NCBI GenBank assembly: GCA_042408195.1
Contig: JBHOQL010000095.1
Coordinates: 1 to 5,035, forward strand
Reading direction: 5' to 3'
Length of the DNA stretch: 5,035 nt
Origin: SpSt-600 sp042408195
GTDB lineage: Bacteria > Chloroflexota > Anaerolineae > SpSt-600
A model generated the notes under the pieces. The model saw only the letters and a program-made list of their open reading frames with translations, ran no database searches and was not told the origin of the DNA. Positions within the stretch are counted from its first letter, which is position 1; every line of letters begins with the position of its first letter. A program made the translations under genes and the position numbers. Shown here one piece after another: positions 1 through 4,935 of the stretch.

Positions 1-8
1 GCTTCCAT
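1..8 (-). CDS. Start of a further operon gene, cut by the window edge
   Basis: Only the first two codons and part of a third are present (ATG GAA GC), so no product can be named. The start is supported by a GGAGG Shine-Dalgarno at 16-20 with a 7-nt spacer to the ATG at 8-6. It lies 13 nt after the lipoprotein stop at 22-24, on the same strand. This matches the spacing style of the other genes and indicates that the operon continues beyond the left edge. The call rests on ribosome-site geometry and context only. Confidence 0.55.
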
Positions 9-21
9 AGTTGAGCCTCCA

Positions 22-669
22 TCAATGAGTGAGAATTATTTCTGCTTTCCCGCTCAGAAAAGCAGTGTTTTCATCATAGTGGAGGACCCTTACGTTGAGG
101 ACCAAATAAACCTTTTCCTTCAACCTCCCGGTCCAAATGAGAGAATCGCCCATTTTCCGATACGGGTAACCTTCAAGCCCCTCGAACTTGGCCCCTTCCG
201 CCTCTTTGCCTGCGTATCTTAAAGTAGTACCTGGGATTTCTTCACTTCTTTTGACCCCGTAAGCGACTGGAACACCGAATTTGAGGAAGACCTTGTTTGG
301 GGGAGTTGCCGGAGTAGGAGATGGTTCAGTTATCTTGACAGTGAAAATGCCGATGGAGTTGAGGGCTTTCGAGTCAAAGCTTGTTATCCTTGTCTCAATT
401 TTAAATTCCACTTCGGCCAATAAGGCCCCTTCCCAGTTCAGAGAATCGCCCCGCTGTTTTATGGCCTTCTGACCTTTTATGAGCACCTCCGCTCCCTGGG
501 GCCCCGGACCGAGGTAGGAGATTTCGGCGTAAGGAAGCTTTTCCCCTTTCTTGATGGTTAAACTCATAGGCCCTGAGTAGCTGAGAATTCGCTTTTCCTC
601 TTCAATTTCAGCTCTGCCGCATGAGACCAGGAGCAGCAAGACTAAGCTTGTGAAAATTAAACGCTTCAA
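22..669 (-). CDS. Two-domain lipoprotein of unknown function
   Basis: This is a predicted membrane-anchored lipoprotein of 215 residues. The N-terminus has two basic residues (K2, R3), a hydrophobic core (residues 4-15) and a lipobox LVSC with the acylated Cys at position 17, followed by Gly-Arg and an acidic stretch. The mature part appears to be an internal duplication. Residues about 29-113 and 127-215 share a GDSL-x-W-x-G-x-L motif, starting at 74 and 174, exactly 100 residues apart. A Pro/Thr-rich linker (about 114-126) joins them. Alternating hydrophobic residues suggest beta-rich domains; I recognise no family. The GDSL string is not evidence for a GDSL hydrolase, because no other block of that family is seen. 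I chose a TTG start at 669. It has a GGAGGA site 5 nt upstream, overlaps the hydrolase stop as TTGA, and gives a compact signal peptide. An in-frame ATG at 687 would add six residues but has only a weak GAAAG upstream. It follows the hydrolase gene and is probably translationally coupled to it. Confidence 0.8.
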   Translation of the reverse strand: MKRLIFTSLVLLLLVSCGRAEIEEEKRILSYSGPMSLTIKKGEKLPYAEISYLGPGPQGAEVLIKGQKAIKQRGDSLNWEGALLAEVEFKIETRITSFDSKALNSIGIFTVKITEPSPTPATPPNKVFLKFGVPVAYGVKRSEEIPGTTLRYAGKEAEGAKFEGLEGYPYRKMGDSLIWTGRLKEKVYLVLNVRVLHYDENTAFLSGKAEIILTH

Positions 670-1547
670 TTTTGTCCTCCAAGCCATCTTTCAAAGAATC
701 CTATTACTTTTTCCCTGTATTTTTCGGGGTAGAGTTCGTCCGCGTTTCTGTGGCCTGCCCCGGGCACTATCCAGAGCTCTCTAGGTTCGCCGGCTGTTTC
801 ATATAAGGCTTTGATTTCTCCAGTGCTTATGAATATGTCTTTTTCCCCGTGTATCAGGAGCAAAGGCCTTGGGGATATTCTGGAGACCCACCTTATGGGG
901 TCAGCGGAGGGAAGCCAAGCACCGAGCCTAATGGAAGCGAAGAGGATAGCGAGGGGACCAGCCACGAAGCCTATCGGGCGCAAGGCCGGATTCACTACCC
1001 CTACTCCACGGATCAGAACCCCTACGAGTCTGGCGAAAGCTCCATCGCATGCCACTGCTTTTATGGCTGGTTCCACTGCGGCAGCAGTTATGGCCACGGC
1101 CCCGCCCATTGAGAAGCCCAGAACCCCTATGTTGTTAAGGCCTCTCTCTTTCAGGTAATCAACGGCTCCGAGTAGGTCGAAGCGCTCAAAATAGCCCATG
1201 GAGATCTTGTCCCCCTCACTTCGCCCATGTCCCCTGAAGTCAAACATCAACACATTGAAGCCACTAGAGTGGAACCACGGAGCATATTTCAGATCGGGGT
1301 CCATACTGCCAGCATGACCATGGCAGAAAATAACGGTGCCTTTGGCCTGCGGGGCTGGGATGAACCACCCCCTCAGGGTGATGCCGTCCCTGGACTTGAA
1401 CTCAACCTCCTCGAAGGGGAGACCGTAGCGTGCCGGAGAGTCCGGCTCATCAGGGCGGCGGCGCCGGATTACATAGTCCGATTCCTTCCAGCCCGCCACG
1501 ATAATAAAAGCTATGAGTAGTGCCAGCACAAAGCTCAGGGGTAGCAT
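666..1547 (-). CDS. Membrane-anchored alpha/beta hydrolase (serine hydrolase)
   Basis: This 293-residue protein has an alpha/beta hydrolase fold, expected to hydrolyse an ester, thioester or amide; the substrate cannot be read from sequence. Residues 3-19 form one hydrophobic N-terminal segment with no lipobox, followed by a basic RRRR stretch, so it is probably a membrane anchor. The catalytic domain then shows an oxyanion-side HGHAG (76-80), the strand and turn DFRGHGRSEG (103-112), the nucleophile elbow GFSMGG with Ser146, the likely acid Asp237 in LIHGEKD, and the catalytic His266 in PGAGH. All triad members are present and in family order. The segment between about 170 and 215, rich in Gly, Val and Leu, is the expected lid region and is hydrophobic. 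The family is broad and often over-annotated as dienelactone hydrolase, lysophospholipase or peptidase-like; only the general call is safe. Its start lies 2 nt after the ftcD stop, with GGAGGT at 1553-1558, and its end overlaps the lipoprotein start. Confidence 0.9.
   Translation of the reverse strand: MLPLSFVLALLIAFIIVAGWKESDYVIRRRRPDEPDSPARYGLPFEEVEFKSRDGITLRGWFIPAPQAKGTVIFCHGHAGSMDPDLKYAPWFHSSGFNVLMFDFRGHGRSEGDKISMGYFERFDLLGAVDYLKERGLNNIGVLGFSMGGAVAITAAAVEPAIKAVACDGAFARLVGVLIRGVGVVNPALRPIGFVAGPLAILFASIRLGAWLPSADPIRWVSRISPRPLLLIHGEKDIFISTGEIKALYETAGEPRELWIVPGAGHRNADELYPEKYREKVIGFFERWLGGQN
675..680 (-). promoter_or_regulatory. Shine-Dalgarno deciding the lipoprotein TTG start
   Basis: GGAGGA lies 5 nt before the TTG codon at 669-667. 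The same six bases are the Gly-Gly codons (residues 290-291) near the end of the upstream hydrolase, whose TGA stop overlaps the TTG as TTGA. This arrangement favours the TTG start over the ATG at 687. It also suggests that ribosomes ending the hydrolase restart here. Confidence 0.65.
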
Positions 1548-1549
1548 TG

Positions 1550-2455
1550 CTAACCTCCATGGCGTAAGTTTTCCAGCTTTTTCTCTAGTATTTGCTCTTT
1601 TGAAAATCTGTCAAGCTGTAGGTAGTAGATGGCAGCATCTAAGAGGGCGTCTTCGGGGACAAGACCCACTATTTCGCTGGAAGCAACGGCTACCCCATAG
1701 CGGGCCGCTTCGCGCCGTATGAGCTCCATCACTCTCGGTATGGGGGTCTGACGGTAATCGGTGAGGTTCATGGAGACCTGCGCTTTACCTTTGACCAGGA
1801 GACCAATAGCTTTAACATAGCGTAGTCCTCCACTGGAGTGCCTTACAGCCTTAGCGATTTCCCGGGCTATCCTCACGTCGTCAGTATTAAGGTAGACGTT
1901 GAAAGCGATGAGGGGCGGTCTGGCTCCGATGGCGGTAGCTCCGGCTTTTCCCAGAACGGCCGGGCCGAAGTCCGGGGTCCTGTCAGGATCGGTGGCGATG
2001 GTTTCCTTCAAACCTTCGTATTCGCCGCGGCGGATGTAGGCCAAATCCTGGCGTTCGGGGCAGGTGGCTGCCTCTCCGTAAAGGTAGACAGGGATGCCGA
2101 GTTCTCTCCCCACCTTTTCCCCGAGCCTCCGGGCCATGGCCACGCATTCTTCCATGGTCACCCCTTTGAGCGGGACGAACGGAACCACGTCGGTGGCACC
2201 AATGCGAGGGTGCTGGCCCTTGTGTTGGTCCATGTCTATGAGCTCGGCGGCTTTCTTTATCCCCTGGAAAGCTGCCTCCTCCACTTCCTCGGGCTCTCCC
2301 ACAAAGGTGACCACCGAACGGTTGTGGTCTTCATCGGATTCCACGTCTAGGATCCAAACCTTTCTTCCTTCAGCGATGGCTTGGACTATGGCTTCAATTA
2401 TTTCCCTGCGGCGCCCTTCGCTGAAGTTGGGCACACATTCCACTAATCGTTCCAT
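1550..2455 (-). CDS. ftcD: Glutamate formimidoyltransferase, monofunctional
   Basis: This enzyme transfers the formimino group of N-formimino-L-glutamate to tetrahydrofolate, giving glutamate and 5-formimino-tetrahydrofolate in the cytoplasm, usually as the last part of histidine degradation. The 301 residues match the formiminotransferase domain alone; the cyclodeaminase domain of the bifunctional animal enzyme is absent. Diagnostic stretches are the N-terminal CVPNFSEGRR (7-16), DEDHNRSVVTFVG (41-53), and HKGQHPRIGATDVVPF (78-93), which contains His82. Porcine FTCD is described as using a histidine of the same number in catalysis. The N-subdomain spans about 1-178 and the C-subdomain about 180-295, containing NVYLNT (186-191) and the QVSMNLTDY region (226-234). 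No hut genes are visible in the window. Some stand-alone family members are known to replace 5-formyltetrahydrofolate cycloligase, so a folate-repair role is an alternative. The start has GAGGAGG at 2463-2469 with a 7-nt spacer, and it follows the cupin gene by 12 nt. Confidence 0.93.
   Translation of the reverse strand: MERLVECVPNFSEGRRREIIEAIVQAIAEGRKVWILDVESDEDHNRSVVTFVGEPEEVEEAAFQGIKKAAELIDMDQHKGQHPRIGATDVVPFVPLKGVTMEECVAMARRLGEKVGRELGIPVYLYGEAATCPERQDLAYIRRGEYEGLKETIATDPDRTPDFGPAVLGKAGATAIGARPPLIAFNVYLNTDDVRIAREIAKAVRHSSGGLRYVKAIGLLVKGKAQVSMNLTDYRQTPIPRVMELIRREAARYGVAVASSEIVGLVPEDALLDAAIYYLQLDRFSKEQILEKKLENLRHGG
1553..1558 (-). promoter_or_regulatory. Shine-Dalgarno of the hydrolase gene, inside the ftcD tail
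   Basis: GGAGGT forms the last two codons (Gly-Gly) of ftcD, just before its TAG stop, and sits 5 nt before the hydrolase ATG. It repeats the layout of the next junction, where a terminal Gly-Gly pair also encodes the downstream ribosome site with the same 5-nt spacer. Confidence 0.75.
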
Positions 2456-2462
2456 AGCTCAA

Positions 2463-2469
2463 CCTCCTC
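2463..2469 (-). promoter_or_regulatory. Shine-Dalgarno of ftcD, overlapping the cupin stop
   Basis: GAGGAGG lies 7 nt before the ftcD ATG and overlaps the TGA stop of the cupin gene (TGAGGAGG). A ribosome terminating on the cupin gene would stand on the ftcD initiation site. Confidence 0.75.
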
Positions 2470-3133
2470 AGGAGCGTGGTGGAGGGGTCTTTTGAAAGGT
2501 TAGGACCAGGCTTCTGGTTGGGGCGTGGAATCGATAACCGAAGCGCGGCGGGATTATGGTCAGGTCAGACTGACTGAGGGTAAGGGTCTCAGGACCGCTT
2601 TCCAGGACCAGACCTCCTTCCACTACCATTATGAAGAGAGGACGGAGAGGTCTTTCGTACCACAGGCTCGTCCCTTCGCAGAGGAGGAGGCCAAGTGTGA
2701 AGTCTTCCACCTGAGCGAGCTTAATGCTTTGGTAGGGTTCGGAGAGAGCTTGGCTTTTGTAGTAGAGGTTGATTTTGGTGAGATGAACGTTCTCGTGGAA
2801 GGAAAGACGGTGACCATTCTTGCGGTCGGGGAGGAATTTGGGGCTGAAAAGGAGAACCTCGGAGCGGATTTTGGAGGAAGAGCGGTGCAGGACCCCTTTA
2901 GGGACGGTCAACATTTCTCCTTTATTGAGGACAAAGGAGCCAAATTCGGTATCCAGGTTTATGGTTCCAGAGTGAACGAGGAAGAGTTCGTCTTGGTCCA
3001 AGTGTTTGTGCCAAGCCAGAGTTCCCTGGCAGAGGTAAACGGAGACAGAGAAATCCTCCACGTAGGCCAATTCTATCATGGTAAAAGGTCTGGTGAGGCG
3101 AGCTCCCTGACGTGAGACGTTTACCTTGTGCAT
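2468..3133 (-). CDS. Bicupin protein with one metal-site domain and one degenerate domain
   Basis: This 221-residue cytoplasmic protein consists of two cupin barrels in tandem. Domain 1 (about 20-100) has cupin motif 1 as G37, H42, H44, E49, G56 and motif 2 as G72, P78, G80, H83, so a full 3-His/1-Glu metal site is expected. Domain 2 (about 137-216) aligns with it without gaps around the motifs: VEDF at 25 and 142, and LCQGTLAW versus LCEGTSLW. All four ligands are replaced there, giving Tyr159, Arg161, Leu166 and Tyr200. This is an internal duplication in which one half probably kept metal chemistry or binding and the other became structural or ligand-binding. No substrate can be assigned; sugar isomerases, dioxygenases and binding-only proteins all occur in the superfamily. 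Its ATG overlaps the amrS stop by one base (TAATG). The nearest Shine-Dalgarno-like GGAG is about 10 nt upstream, so its translation is probably coupled to amrS. Confidence 0.85.
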   Translation of the reverse strand: MHKVNVSRQGARLTRPFTMIELAYVEDFSVSVYLCQGTLAWHKHLDQDELFLVHSGTINLDTEFGSFVLNKGEMLTVPKGVLHRSSSKIRSEVLLFSPKFLPDRKNGHRLSFHENVHLTKINLYYKSQALSEPYQSIKLAQVEDFTLGLLLCEGTSLWYERPLRPLFIMVVEGGLVLESGPETLTLSQSDLTIIPPRFGYRFHAPTRSLVLTFQKTPPPRS

Positions 3134-4146
3134 TAGAGGCCAACTCCGTCAATGATGGCTCCACAGTTGTAGCAGCGGCCACCAGTTATTTTGTATTCCA
3201 GGATAGTGAAGCCGAAGCGGCGGATTAATAAGCGGCCGCAGTTGTAACAGTAGGTGTTTTCTCCCTCGCTCCCGGGCACGTTGCCTTCGTATACATACCG
3301 CAGACCCGCCTTAAGACCAATTTCTCTGGCTTTGTGGAGAGTGACCACAGGCGTTGGCGGGCGATCCAGCATCCTGTAGTGGGGGTGGAACCTGCTTACA
3401 TGCCAGGGGGTTTCAGGTCCGAGTTCTTTGACAATGAAGTCGGCGATGAAGCGGAGTTCTTCCTCAGAATCGTTCAGGCCAGGGATTATGAGAGTGGTGA
3501 CTTCAACCCATATCCCCAGGGCTTTCATCTTCTTCAAAGAGTCCATGACAGGCTGAAGCTTTGCCCCGCAGTATCGGCGGTAGAACTCATCTTTCCCCGC
3601 CTTCAGGTCAACGTTGGCGGCATCAAGGTATGGATGGAAGGCATCCAGCATTTCGGGGGTCATGTATCCGTTGGTTACGTAAACGTTGGCAATGCCTTCT
3701 TTATGGGCTTGGACGGCGGTGTCGTAGGCATATTCAAAGAAGATAGTGGGTTCGGTGTAGGTGTAGGCAATGCTGCGGGAGCCATAACGTTTGGCATTGC
3801 GGACGATGGTATCAGGAGGGATGTTTCCGCCGATAATGCGGCCTTCCTCCCGGGGCATTTGAGAGATTTCCCAGTTCTGGCAGAATTCGCACCGGAAGTT
3901 GCAGCCGACGGTGGCTATGGAGAAGGCAGTAGTTCCGGGGTAAAAGTGGAATAGAGGCTTTTTCTCTATCGGGTCAACCGCCTGAGAGATTACTCTGCCG
4001 TAGACGAGGGTGTAGAGGGTTCCATCGCGGTTTTCCCTTACTCTGCATATCCCGAGCTTGCCGGGGGCTATTTTGCACCGGTGTGCGCAGAGGTTGCATT
4101 GGACTGTTCCCTCCTCTAGCCTTTGGTAGAGCCTCGCCTCTACCAT
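3133..4146 (-). CDS. amrS: AmmeMemoRadiSam system radical SAM enzyme
   Basis: This 337-residue enzyme belongs to the radical SAM family that co-occurs with MEMO-like and AMMECR1-like proteins; the reaction of the system is not established. The N-terminus carries the family's extra cysteines C17, C20, C24 and C34 (CNLCAHRC, then GIC). The radical SAM core begins near 70, with the CX3CX2C cluster C82, C86, C89 in GCNFRCEFCQNW, which binds the 4Fe-4S cluster that cleaves S-adenosylmethionine. Further family blocks are AYTYTEPT (127-134), YVTNGYMTP (156-164), DLKAGKDEFYRRYCG (180-194) and SRFHPHYRM (251-259). The C-terminus has two CYNCG knuckles (C300/C303 and C325/C328), probably a zinc-ribbon or extra metal site. 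Length and all key residues look intact. It is the first gene of the operon. GGAGGTG at 4151-4157 precedes the ATG, and a promoter lies just upstream. The genes for the usual partners are not in this window. Pyruvate formate-lyase-activating annotations of such proteins are a common misnomer. Confidence 0.93.
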   Translation of the reverse strand: MVEARLYQRLEEGTVQCNLCAHRCKIAPGKLGICRVRENRDGTLYTLVYGRVISQAVDPIEKKPLFHFYPGTTAFSIATVGCNFRCEFCQNWEISQMPREEGRIIGGNIPPDTIVRNAKRYGSRSIAYTYTEPTIFFEYAYDTAVQAHKEGIANVYVTNGYMTPEMLDAFHPYLDAANVDLKAGKDEFYRRYCGAKLQPVMDSLKKMKALGIWVEVTTLIIPGLNDSEEELRFIADFIVKELGPETPWHVSRFHPHYRMLDRPPTPVVTLHKAREIGLKAGLRYVYEGNVPGSEGENTYCYNCGRLLIRRFGFTILEYKITGGRCYNCGAIIDGVGL

Positions 4147-4150
4147 AACT

Positions 4151-4157
4151 CACCTCC
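4151..4157 (-). promoter_or_regulatory. Shine-Dalgarno of amrS
   Basis: GGAGGTG, extended to GGAGGTGA, is close to the ideal anti-16S complement. It sits 4-5 nt before the amrS ATG at 4146, fixing this start for the first gene of the operon. Confidence 0.8.
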
Positions 4158-4165
4158 AATTGGAA

Positions 4166-4194
4166 AGTATAGCATTTTTCGCAGCGCAGGACAA
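4166..4194 (-). promoter_or_regulatory. Predicted sigma-70-type promoter of the amrS operon
   Basis: On the minus strand there is a -10 box TATACT (4171-4166) preceded by TGC, giving an extended -10 (TGCTATACT). Exactly 17 nt further upstream is TTGTCC (4194-4189), which matches four of six positions of the TTGACA -35. Transcription would begin near 4159, leaving a very short leader of roughly a dozen bases that starts at the Shine-Dalgarno. There is no room for an attenuator or riboswitch if this start is used. The prediction is from sequence only. Confidence 0.55.
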
Positions 4195-4222
4195 CCAAGT
4201 GCGGCTTTTGTAAGGGCTCTAA

Positions 4223-4908
4223 CCCACCCCCGTTGGTTTCGGGTTCGCCTTGGCTTATGGTCCCACTCGTGGGCTGGGGCAGGGGTTTGGCCTTTGCCCC
4301 CGATTTTGTTTTCTGGGGGCACATCCCCAGACCCCCTGGCAGGGGGAAAGCCCCCTGCACCCCCTTCTGCCCACCCCCGTGGGCTTTGGGTTCGCCTTGA
4401 CTTATGGTCCCACTCGTGAGCAAAGGCAAGGGTTTGGCCTTTGCCCCCGATTTTGTTTTCTGGGGGCCTATCCCCCAATCCCCCTGGCAGGGGAAAGCCC
4501 CCTGCACCCCCAATTTTGCCCACCCCCGTGGGTTTTGGGTTCGCCTTGGCTTATGGTCCCACTCGTGGGTGGAGGCAGGGGTTTGGCCTTTGCCCCGATT
4601 TTGTTTCTCCGGGGGCACATCCCCCAGACCCCCTGGCAGGGGGAAAGCCCCCTGCACCCCCAATTTTGCCCACCCCCGTGGGCCTCGGGTTTGCTTTGGT
4701 TTAGGGTCCCACTCGTGGGCGGAGGCAGGGGTTTGGCCTTTGCCCCCGATTTTGTTCTCCGGGGGCACATCCCCCAATCCCCCTGGCAGGGGACAAGCCC
4801 CCTGCACCCCCAATTTTGCCTACCCACGTGGGCTTTGGGTTCGCCTTGGCTCATGGTCCCACTCGTGGGCGGAGGCAGGGGTTTGGCCTTTGCTCCCGAT
4901 TTTGTTTT
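4223..4908. repeat. Tandem array of five ~150-bp G/C-rich units
   Basis: Head-to-tail units begin at 4223, 4370, 4519, 4669 and 4819, giving lengths 147, 149, 150 and 150, with a truncated fifth ending near 4908. Each starts with CCCACCCCCGTGGG or a variant. A second constant landmark, CCCACTCGTG, begins at 4262, 4409, 4558, 4708 and 4858. By eye, copies 3 and 4 differ at about a dozen positions. Each unit has an A part (small CCCAC/GTGGG dyads, then a GGCAGGGGTTTGGCCTTTGC stretch) and a B part with runs of G and C. The order is A-B-A-B-A-B-A-B-A, so the array ends with an A. It is noncoding as far as can be judged. Long open frames on both strands result from the 150-bp period, a multiple of three. 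It lies between the amrS promoter and the right edge. Similar families are typically dispersed through a genome, but this cannot be checked here. Confidence 0.93.
4297..4368. repeat. B segment of copy 1: hairpin block
   Basis: The B part starts after CCCCCGATTTTG (4297-4308) and holds a small hairpin, CTGGGG / CCCCAG (4313-4318 and 4325-4330). A stronger one follows: GCAGGGGG at 4339-4346 pairing with CCCCCTGC at 4351-4358 across an AAAG loop. The same G run can instead pair leftward with CCCCCTG at 4332-4338, so the two forms are alternatives. In later copies the right flank is CCCCCAATTTTG (4507-4518, 4657-4668, 4807-4818), almost repeating the left flank. In copy 1 that right flank has decayed to CCCCCTTCTG. 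Copies 2 and 4 keep a 7-bp version of the main stem. Confidence 0.7.
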
Positions 4909-4935
4909 ACTGGCGGGAGGTTTTAAAGCAGTAAA
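4906..4935. repeat. Short inverted repeat at the array end
   Basis: TTTACTG (4906-4912) and CAGTAAA (4929-4935) are perfect inverted copies separated by 16 bases, exactly where the last repeat unit stops. It could be a weak hairpin or protein-binding site, or chance. There is no following T run on either strand that would make a convincing intrinsic terminator. Confidence 0.35.

Noticed and set aside
22..669. GDSL-family lipase/esterase for the lipoprotein
   Set aside because: GDSL occurs twice in mid-domain without the other family blocks (no Gly/Asn oxyanion blocks and no C-terminal DxxH). It is a coincidental string within a duplicated domain.
1838..2350. Plus-strand open frame of 170 codons opposite ftcD
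   Set aside because: It lies entirely antisense to a well-supported formimidoyltransferase gene, is of a composition expected from the opposite strand, and lacks a ribosome site.
2525..3115. Plus-strand open frame of 196 codons opposite the bicupin gene
   Set aside because: The minus-strand product has complete cupin motifs and operon spacing, so the plus-strand frame is a shadow with no recognisable domain.
3334..3954. Plus-strand open frame of 206 codons opposite amrS
   Set aside because: It is antisense to the radical SAM core, whose motifs are intact. The Gly/Val/Phe-rich plus-strand translation is what the reverse complement would give.
3974..4813. Long minus-strand open frame with a ~50-residue repeated peptide through the repeat array, extending into amrS
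   Set aside because: The frame is open because the unit is about 150 bp, a multiple of three, so several frames on both strands stay open at once. It overlaps amrS in another frame on the same strand, has no ribosome site, and copies 1 and 2 (147 and 149 bp) shift the frame.
4223..4908. CRISPR array
   Set aside because: The units are about 150 bp and repeated along their whole length. There are no unique spacers of uniform size between short constant repeats.
4404..4934. Plus-strand open frame across the repeats encoding a Trp/Gly/Pro-rich repeat peptide
   Set aside because: Same period artefact. The predicted peptides vary in the way the DNA repeat does, with no sign of coding constraint, and no Shine-Dalgarno precedes the ATG.
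4906..4935. Intrinsic terminator formed by TTTACTG/CAGTAAA
   Set aside because: The stem is only 7 bp and A/T-rich, with a 16-base loop, and no T run follows on either strand.
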